NCBI RefSeq assembly: GCF_030272615.1
Contig: NC_081413.1
Span: 24,554,501-24,618,500 of the forward strand
Origin: Cryptomeria japonica
Lineage: Eukaryota; Streptophyta; Pinopsida; Cupressales; Cupressaceae
Length of the DNA stretch: 64,000 bases
Direction: 5' to 3'
How positions within the stretch are numbered: the stretch's first letter is position 1; each line of letters opens with the position of its first letter. Below are positions 57,220-64,000 of the stretch, piece after piece. The translations under genes and the position numbers were made by a program. The notes under the pieces were generated by a model, which saw nothing but the letters and a program-made list of their open reading frames with translations, was not told the DNA's origin and did no database searches.

Positions 57220-59683
57220 TGTTGGAATTGTGTTGTCATTAATGTAAACTAATATGAGATATTGAAGTGTATTGTTGTCATTTGATGTCAACCAGAAATG
57301 GTGTCATTGATGTCAACTAATATAACAGGCTATCGATATAGCTTTTCACTGGTAAGGAAGAGAATGTCATCCAACATAGTGGTCATTGGAGTCACCGGTA
57401 CAAAAGTTAGTGTTGGCTTGTGCTGAAGACATAGGTATTGGAGACCGGTATGGTATGACAACCTCTAAGCATGTGGCCGACAAGTAAGCAAGGAGGATCT
57501 AATGAAGAAGTGCCAAATGGTATGTTGTTGGATGTTTGGATGTTAAACAATAGGACTCCCATCGGATGAAGAGAATACTGACAAAAAGTGTGCTGCCTCA
57601 GATAGAAAGAAAGACATATAGAAGTCTATCGGGTTATGTGCAAAAGATGTATCTGCTCACACAAGGAGGTCATATCTATGCAATGCCAGAAGCATAATGA
57701 ATGATAAGGATCCACTTGCACTGGTAAGTCGTAATTATGAGCTTATCTCCCAATATGCATGGAATGCATGATAAACTTCTGAGATAAGACAAAAAAGTAG
57801 AAGGAAGGTGATTGAAGGCTCACACCAGATGAACTAGGGAAACACAAAGATGCCTTAGGTGCATGAAATCTGAGATATGCACCAGCTTAGCTAGAGTTGG
57901 CAAGGTGAGCCATTGGGATAGAGAAGAAAGAGTAAAGAAGTGATGGGTTTGTCACTTTGACAAACTAGTTGAGATGATGTCTGAGTTGATGAAGAAGAAG
58001 GCAAGGTTGAACAATTACAGATAGATAGTGCATCCAGAATGCAAATGGAGACAGTTGAAGATTGATGACATGATCTGGTGTCATCAAGGTAGTTACCAGT
58101 AAGTATGTCCACCAATAAAGCTGACAAAGTGACAAGTGAAGAGTTGTTATCTAAAAAAGATGAGTTATTGTGTTTTGGCAAGTGAAGTGATTGAGCAAAG
58201 ACATTCCACTCGCAATACAACAAATTCTAGACATGAAGGTTAACTGGTTAGGTTAGAACTGACAGGGTTAGAGAACTGGTAGGTGAACCCAGTTGTGTGT
58301 TGGTCAGTGACAAATTCTAGTTGAGGTGCATGCTGATGTAGACTCCATATGGAGTCCAGGTGTTATACAAATAGACCGTGCATTGTCGGTGAGGTAGGTG
58401 GTGATTGGTCAATATTAATGTCGATGGTGTAAATTATGGGTCAAGAGAAGAAGGGTGTGACTTAAGACAGATCGAAGCTCAAACATCATATTTGATGGCT
58501 TCATGATCAATGCAGGGTATCCAAATACTGATCTAGGTAGGTGAAGCTAACCATGTGATCACTTCATGGCGATTGACAAGTGCAGACTGTCAAATTTTTT
58601 GTGTTTGCTAATTATAAAAAACATTTTTTGGAAGCAATATGATTGGCAGTGATGGGTGATCGGATGTAGGTTGAATTTCTTTGAGAAGAGATCCGATCCG
58701 GTCTGATATGCCTCTTGATTGATGAAGGAACCCTAGCGCACCATAAGTTTGAATGTCATTTTGGTGGGAATGCATAGTATAAATATGCAGATCGAAGAAC
58801 AGATCTAGAACTGCTACATGAGAGAGTGATGCCAATGAAGTGAGTACAATCAGAGAGCCAACTAGTCAGAGACTTCATCAAAGATCATAGAGACTAAGTG
58901 CTGGAGGTTCAACCGGTGAGAGGGTTTGGCAGAGGCAGAACTAAAAAGGTCAAAGTAATCGGTAAACTACAAAGTGAGTTGCAGTGGTGTAAAATGGTAG
59001 TGCTAGAACCTGCAAAAACACAGAGAAGGAGTTGCAGTTTAGTGTGAGTGGTTGAGGAGATCCGGCAAGCCAGAGAACAGTGTAATGTTAAATCGGCAAG
59101 TGGAGTAACCAGCAAGCAAGAGAACCCATGGTGATAAGAGATCAGAGTACCAACAGAGAAGAGGTAGAGGCTGAACCGGTAAGGTTGCAACATAGAGTGA
59201 AGGAGAGGAGGGTTTGAGTGAGAAGAGAACTGGCAGAGAGTAGAGCAGTGGAAGACCAGTTGAGAAGAGTAGAACCGGAAGAAATATTATAGAGGTTACA
59301 TAATACATTTGTAACTAGGTATTAACTTTTGTATTTGATATATGACATTGTAATCATTGAGTTGGAGCTCGGTGCAGGGGTGGTGGTCCTTGGGTTGGTG
59401 CCCTAAGTATTGTAACCAGTATTTTATTGTGAGGATACATTGGAGCACTAGATTCTAGTAGCATTTCTCACCGAGGTTTTTCCCATGTTGCATTTTCCTC
59501 ATACATCTGATGTTATGTAATTTTGCTATTGTGTGTGATTGCATCTTGATGTCTTCCCCTATCTCACCGGTATATCCACCTTGTGTTAGAACTGCTAATC
59601 GGTACACAGCTTTAGGAATTAAAAGGGTTAATTTTGGATACCACTGATTCACCCCCCCTCTCAGTAGCATCTTGTGTTCAACA
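57220..59683 (+). repeat. 5' LTR, about 2.46 kb
   Basis: It starts TGTTGGAATTGTGTTGTC and ends GTGTTCAACA, two bases before the PBS. A TATA box TATAAATA is at 58778-58785. The end matches the LTR end at 20209 in reverse orientation. Start is inferred from the TGTTG terminus; there is no second copy in the window. Confidence 0.7.
58778..58785 (+). promoter_or_regulatory. TATA box in the long copia LTR
   Basis: TATAAATA, about 1.56 kb into the LTR and 0.9 kb before its end. Confidence 0.6.
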
Positions 59684-59685
59684 AT

Positions 59686-59700
59686 TGGTATTAGAGCCTA
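59686..59700 (+). other. Primer-binding site (initiator methionine tRNA type)
   Basis: TGGTATTAGAGCCTA follows the LTR after two bases. It matches the methionine PBS consensus with one difference in the first 13 bases. Confidence 0.88.
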
Positions 59701-59748
59701 GGTTCCCAGTTGATAAGCTTTCTCTAGCTTGGGTATATTCTGGTATTT

Positions 59749-60591
59749 GTGAACACAATGGTCTATTTTGTGTCAATCCATAATCCGATGTTTGATGGTT
59801 CAAACTATTCCATTTGGAGTTGTAGAATGGAAGTCTACCTATCCTCTCTAGGGTATGATGTGTGGAAGTCGGTTGTAAATGGTCCCTCTAGACCAGTCAG
59901 TCCTCCCATCAGTCCTAAAGTAGAAAGAAGAAATGAATGCAATGTTAAACCCATGAATACTATACTCAGTGGTCTATCCAGTAATATCTCCTAACAGGTG
60001 GACAGATGCAGATTAGCAAAGAGTTTTTGGGACCAACTGAAGAAGCTCTATGGAAATGAGCCCACCACTGCAAAACCAGTTTGTGAGAGAAAGAAGAGAA
60101 AAATGTCACATGAGTCTATAGATGAAGATAGACCAGTCAACAATAGAAGCTATGATGAAGAAGGAACCCACCTCTTCATGGTTCAAGAATTAGAAAATGA
60201 GAGGCACACATCTGAATTTGATCATGCAGATCAATCCTACCAGCAACATGTGTTTGGGAGTGATAGTGAAGATGAAGAAGAAGATGAAGTAGAGGTAGAT
60301 CTTGAAGGAGAACTGATGAGTGCTCTTGATGAACTCCGTATAGTGAGGAATGAATACTATTTGTTCAAGAATGTTGTGGTTGTGGAACATAAATGGTTGA
60401 TCAAATGCCTTCAAGAGTCAAAGTCAACCGTTGCAAATCTAACATCACAAGAGGATGATTCAAAAAGAATAAGTGTAGATTCAAACTCAGATTTGCATAT
60501 CAAGGAGTGCAAGTGTAAAGATCTATCATCAAAGCTAGAGGCAAAGGATAAAGAGTATGAACAGCTAAAAGGAGAAATGGAGAATCTCTGA
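59749..60591 (+). pseudogene. Copia Gag, N-terminal and middle parts
   Basis: The first frame (59749-59994) starts MNTMVYFVSIHNPMFDGSNY and continues with YSIWSCRMEVYLSS, the usual opening of plant copia Gag proteins (UBN2-like). A stop at 59992 breaks it; the frame resumes at 59998 with CRLAKSFWDQLKKLYG. The middle is strongly acidic (SDSEDEEEDEVEVDLEGE) and then rich in Lys/Glu, probably coiled coil, ending at 60591. The segment that normally links these parts is shortened. Confidence 0.85.
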
Positions 60592-61029
60592 AATGACCTT
60601 GAGAGTTGTTAGGATTAGCTCAAGGTGAGGATCTAGTTTGATGGCAACAGTGATGCCTTAGACAAGATGTTGAAGAAACAAAAACACTCGAAGGATACCT
60701 GAGGATTAGGATGTGGTACCAGTTAATGCTCCACCAGCAAGAATGTCCCCCACAAAGACATTTAGTTTGTTTCCTCAAATGAAAACAACAAGGGACAAAC
60801 CTTCACTATCTGAAATACTCCCCGGAAGAAGGTTGATTTAACCACAACTAGTGAGGATATGAGAATGAAGAGTGGTGCTGCTACAAGAAGGAGAAACTAT
60901 GTTGATCCTAAAGGAAAAGGAAAGCTGAGAGAAGATAGCTTTACCGATAGTAAAAATTTGAGAAGATAGCATAAAAGACCTCCTACCAGTAGAAGACAAA
61001 GAGTTGTTGTTGTCCACAAGTCAAGGCAA

Positions 61030-61740
61030 GTGTGGAAGAAGATGGGATCAGATGGAAGAACTGCAAAGAGTGGACAATCCAAGATCCATCCCTGGAGAAG
61101 AAGAAATGGAGTTGCCAAACCTGTAAGATCACCTCATGTTTGGCAAAACAAATTTATAACTAATATGCCCTCCTTCTTTGGTTACTGTTTTACCTGCAAA
61201 GATTATGGCCATAGAGTAGGTGAATGCAGAATGAGGTCTAGGAATAGACCAATTTTTTTCCTTATAAATAACAATGAAATCTATCGAAGATGCAATGGTT
61301 TTGGCCATAGAAGTCATGATTGCAGAAAGAAGAGAATTCAGTCATATGGAAGCTAGTATAACAGCTATGCTCAATATGAAAATGGGTACAAAGCATGTGG
61401 GAGTCAAAGACCTTCATGGAACCAAAGAAGAAATGCCCCTATAGGATCAAGATGTCCACCAACATCGGCAACTGGTTACAATAGCATAACCAGAAGAAGA
61501 TGGTCAAACCGATTTGATAGAAGGTCCTCCAATCATGTGTTTGGCATGAACACAATCTACTTCTATAGTAATGCTTCTAGTCATGCTACAGAACCTGGTA
61601 GAGAAAGTACCAATCAACAGAAGAAGGAAAGACCTGCTCCCAAGACTGTAAATATGAAGAAAGGGGAGATCAAGTAGGTATGGAGGAAGAAGGAAGACAA
61701 CATAACCATGGACCGACACTGTGCATTCAAGGCACATGTG
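61030..61740 (+). pseudogene. Copia Gag C-terminus with two zinc knuckles
   Basis: Frame 61030-61356 holds a complete knuckle CFTCKDYGHRVGEC and, 27 residues on, a second with its first cysteine replaced (RRCNGFGHRSHDC). Further sequence to about 61680 is Arg/Ser/Asn-rich and resembles the tail of plant copia Gag. Frames are broken between 60591 and 61030. The protease that should follow is not recognised. Confidence 0.82.
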
Positions 61741-61759
61741 ATATCTCGTAAGGCTTAAA

Positions 61760-62580
61760 GGAGATGCATGACCTTAGGGGGAGTTATTTATTGAGCATAT
61801 TATTCACCCCCTTAGTGAAAAGTACAAATGGAAGGACAAGTTGAAGCCATTATAAAGGAAGAAGTTGAGATGGCAGTATGTGTAGTTGTTGCCCTGGCTA
61901 CACATATACAGATAAGAAATGGATTACTACCATGTGTGTCAGTGGATGGTTCAAATTGCCATTGGAATCAGAGTCACTTGACACAAGAAAACAAGAGTTA
62001 GGGAAAGGTTCTCTGATAGAGATGATGAACCGGTATAAGAAACTGATATGTAGAGTATGCAACCGGTATGATATTGATCAGTATTGCAAGTTATGTAAGT
62101 CAATGAGTTTCAGGATCATTGTAATAACTCTGGTAGCATGGATTGTGGTGTTTATGTCTTAGGTGATATTGGAAAAGACCTGAATGACATGTGTTGGCCC
62201 GGTATTTGATCATATATGCATGGATCATTTTGGGCTAACTAGTTTGTTTTTGGGCATGATAGTGGTGTGGTATGGCATTGTGTTCTATAATTGGATGTCA
62301 TAAGATCATGTCATATGTTGTGATGGATATCACGGAGCCAAAAGATCATCAGTTGATCACATATGCACATCTCAACTGGTTTAGAACCTAACAGGCAAAG
62401 ATGACTTGAGATCTATGGCTCAAGGGGAGTCCACAACCATATTTTCTGATTTTTATCAAACATGATGGACCCAGGGAGAGACAAAGTTTCTATGGTTGTA
62501 CCAATATGATTGGGGTGAATTCACAAAGCTGGTTCCCACTTTTGCCAATGAAGGAATTTGGTGAAAGTGGGAACTTCGAT
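61760..62580 (+). other. Non-coding interior after gag
   Basis: No protease or other pol motif is seen. GGGGGAG-like purine runs and CCCCC runs occur near 61780-61815. Confidence 0.5.
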
Positions 62581-62590
62581 TTTCTAGGTG

Positions 62591-62787
62591 TTCGAGCGAA
62601 ATAGTGGTATTCGCTCGAACTACCCCTAGGAGTTTGAGCGAACCATGTTGTGGACCTGGGTTCGCTTGAACCACGGGTGACTTTGTACGGGCCGAAATCA
62701 AGCCTATTGGTTCGAGTGAATGGGGGTTCGCTCGAACCATAATGGATTTGAGCGAACCCCATTCACTCAAAGTACTGTTCATTCGAA
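62591..62787. repeat. Array of alternating forward and reverse TTCGAGCGAA motifs
   Basis: Forward copies (TTCGAGCGAA or one-base variants) at 62591, 62633, 62711 and 62747. Reverse copies (TTCGCTCGAA or variants) at 62610, 62661, 62727, 62762 and 62779. Orientation alternates until the last two. Neighbouring copies can therefore form hairpins. Confidence 0.9.
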
Positions 62788-62879
62788 CCCTCTAATTTGA
62801 GGTTTCTGCCAAAAATTTTCAAAATTCTGAAGAATTAATGACTTCGGAGCTCTGGTTCAAAGCATGAATGAAATAATCT

Positions 62880-63560
62880 TGATAACCCAAAAATATTAGA
62901 TTTTAGTACTTAGAGCAAGCTTTCCAACGAGTATAATTTTGTTATATTTTGAATTTATTATGTTCTTGTTTTCTTAATTTTATGGAAAATTGGTTTTTCA
63001 TCGAACATGAACTTCTTTGTTCAACGCATTGCGAAAAATAAGAAACTAATTCAAAAAAATTCTGAAAAATATCTATGCTCCTGGTATTGATGTCTTCTTT
63101 CTAACAAAAAAAATAAAATTGAATTTCGATTTATATAGAACAAGTTATGTGTTCAAATGTAAACCTATGTCTAAATTATGACTAGTCGGACTTCAAAACT
63201 TTGTAAAATGAAAAATATTGAACATATCACTATAAAACCAAATGCAAGCCCTGGATATTGATGTTACAAACCAAAATTCAAAAGAATTGAGTTTTTATCA
63301 TTTATAGAAAAAAAGTTATATGTTTCGGGAGGCACCTCACTCTTAAAAAAAAGTAGTTTGTTGTAAAAGACTACTTTTCGAGGGAGATGGAAATTTTTTT
63401 TAAAAATCCTTCAAAAAAATTTGAAAAAAATGTATATAGAATCTACAAACAAAATGCTATAAATCACTAATTTACATCATCTACAAATTTGTAATAGTTT
63501 AAAAGTTATAGTTCTCGGAAGTTGAAGATTATTTTAAAAATGTACATCTCAGTGTCAAAA
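62880..63560. repeat. Degenerate tandem repeats, roughly 150-190 bp
   Basis: About three to four units share a 3' portion like AAAAGTTATATGTTTCGG (near 63140, 63313, 63500), with AATTC/GAATTT and TCTGAAAAAT-like segments before it. A small perfect hairpin AAAAGTAGT/ACTACTTTT is at 63349-63380. Confidence 0.6.
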
Positions 63561-64000
63561 GTGGCAAAAAATGGGGAACCATTATTGTGAGTTCACCCAT
63601 TGAGACTTTGGGATGTGCTCATTGGTTCTTGTTTGTGAGGTACTTCAATGTCTATTCAATTTGTACTTTATTGAAATCACAATTGGACCATCGAGAGAGT
63701 TGCCTGCAAAGAAGGAGAGTTACTTGCATAGGAGGAGAACATACATTTGGTATCGGTGGATACATAAGTGAGATCAAATTGGTATCAGTTTCAGCATCAA
63801 CACTTGGTATCAGTAAATCAGGGTCAAAATGATTGTCCGCATATCAAAAGGGGAGATGATATAGTCTGACCGATAGGTAAGTGGAATTCACTGACACGTG
63901 TTCCTACAATTGATATCAGACTTGTATATGCAATTAATATCCGGTTTGTATATACATTTGGTTGCTGAGCAATTAGCGTTAGTCGGTGTTTAAGCCCTCC

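Larger units (their letters stand above)
57220..64000 (+). mobile_element. Copia-type element with long LTR and gag, pol not found; runs off the window
   Basis: The plus strand shows an LTR of about 2.46 kb, a PBS, a broken gag gene, then more than 2 kb without any copia protease, integrase or RT motif. The interior instead carries a motif array and degenerate repeats. It could be a large non-autonomous derivative, or pol may lie outside the window. The 3' LTR is not in view. Confidence 0.7.

Overview
This window is plant nuclear DNA made almost entirely of transposable elements. I see no intact host gene, rRNA, tRNA gene or CRISPR array. Ty3/gypsy, Ty1/copia and LINE families of plant type, nested insertions, long LTRs and many AT-rich intergenic stretches fit a large plant genome. 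A gymnosperm is a reasonable guess, but the sequence does not prove it.

The centrepiece is a very young, apparently complete Ty3/gypsy element on the minus strand, 23202-38680 (15,479 bp). It has two 1,443-bp LTRs that look identical, a perfect 5-bp target duplication (GTATT), a polypurine tract, and one uninterrupted 2,428-codon Gag-Pol frame. Domains run Gag, CHHC knuckle, protease (D-N-G), G-patch-like segment, long Pro/Thr and acidic linker, RT (YVDD), a degenerate RNase H, a second complete RNase H, and integrase. This order is that of the plant Tat/Ogre lineage. Its leader is unusual. The primer-binding site matches about 41 nt of tRNA-Trp, the whole 3' half of the molecule, where 12-18 nt is usual. 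Just beyond it lies an array of AGCGCT palindromes, mostly 20 bp apart. The 3' untranslated region carries hairpins whose stems differ in sequence but stay paired. These three features are the best candidates for something undescribed.

Layout: 1-1560 unassigned; 1565-6165 decayed chromovirus (+) with 3' LTR, a perfect-hairpin insert and a striking excess of TAG stops; 6176-6880 LINE relic (-); 7190-7800 copia 3' end (+); 7880-11500 duplicated non-coding blocks and copia LTR fragments (-); 13330-14080 LINE ORF1 relic (+); 16120-18990 unidentified decayed coding relics (-) with an internal repeat block; 20209-20600 copia LTR end (-); 22290-23201 plus 38686-39785 an older gypsy element (-) split by the young one; 39786-42884 copia-like element (-) with a 266-bp tandem duplication; 42885-43500 LINE RNase H relic (-); 44346-46743 a complete non-autonomous LTR element (+) with exact target duplication; 46830-48250 LINE and gypsy integrase relics (-); 50400-53100 extremely AT-rich DNA with a 244-bp tandem duplication and a 170-bp inverted repeat; 53940-56351 5' part of a second chromovirus (-) of the same family as the first; 57220-64000 a copia-type element (+) with a 2.46-kb LTR, gag, no recognisable pol, and a long non-coding interior with an alternating forward/reverse motif array.

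The insertion history can be read from the nesting: an old gypsy integrase gene was hit by the Tat/Ogre-like element recently, since its LTRs have had no visible time to diverge. The chromoviruses, LINEs and small copia pieces are much older. Element boundaries given as approximate rest on homology by eye.
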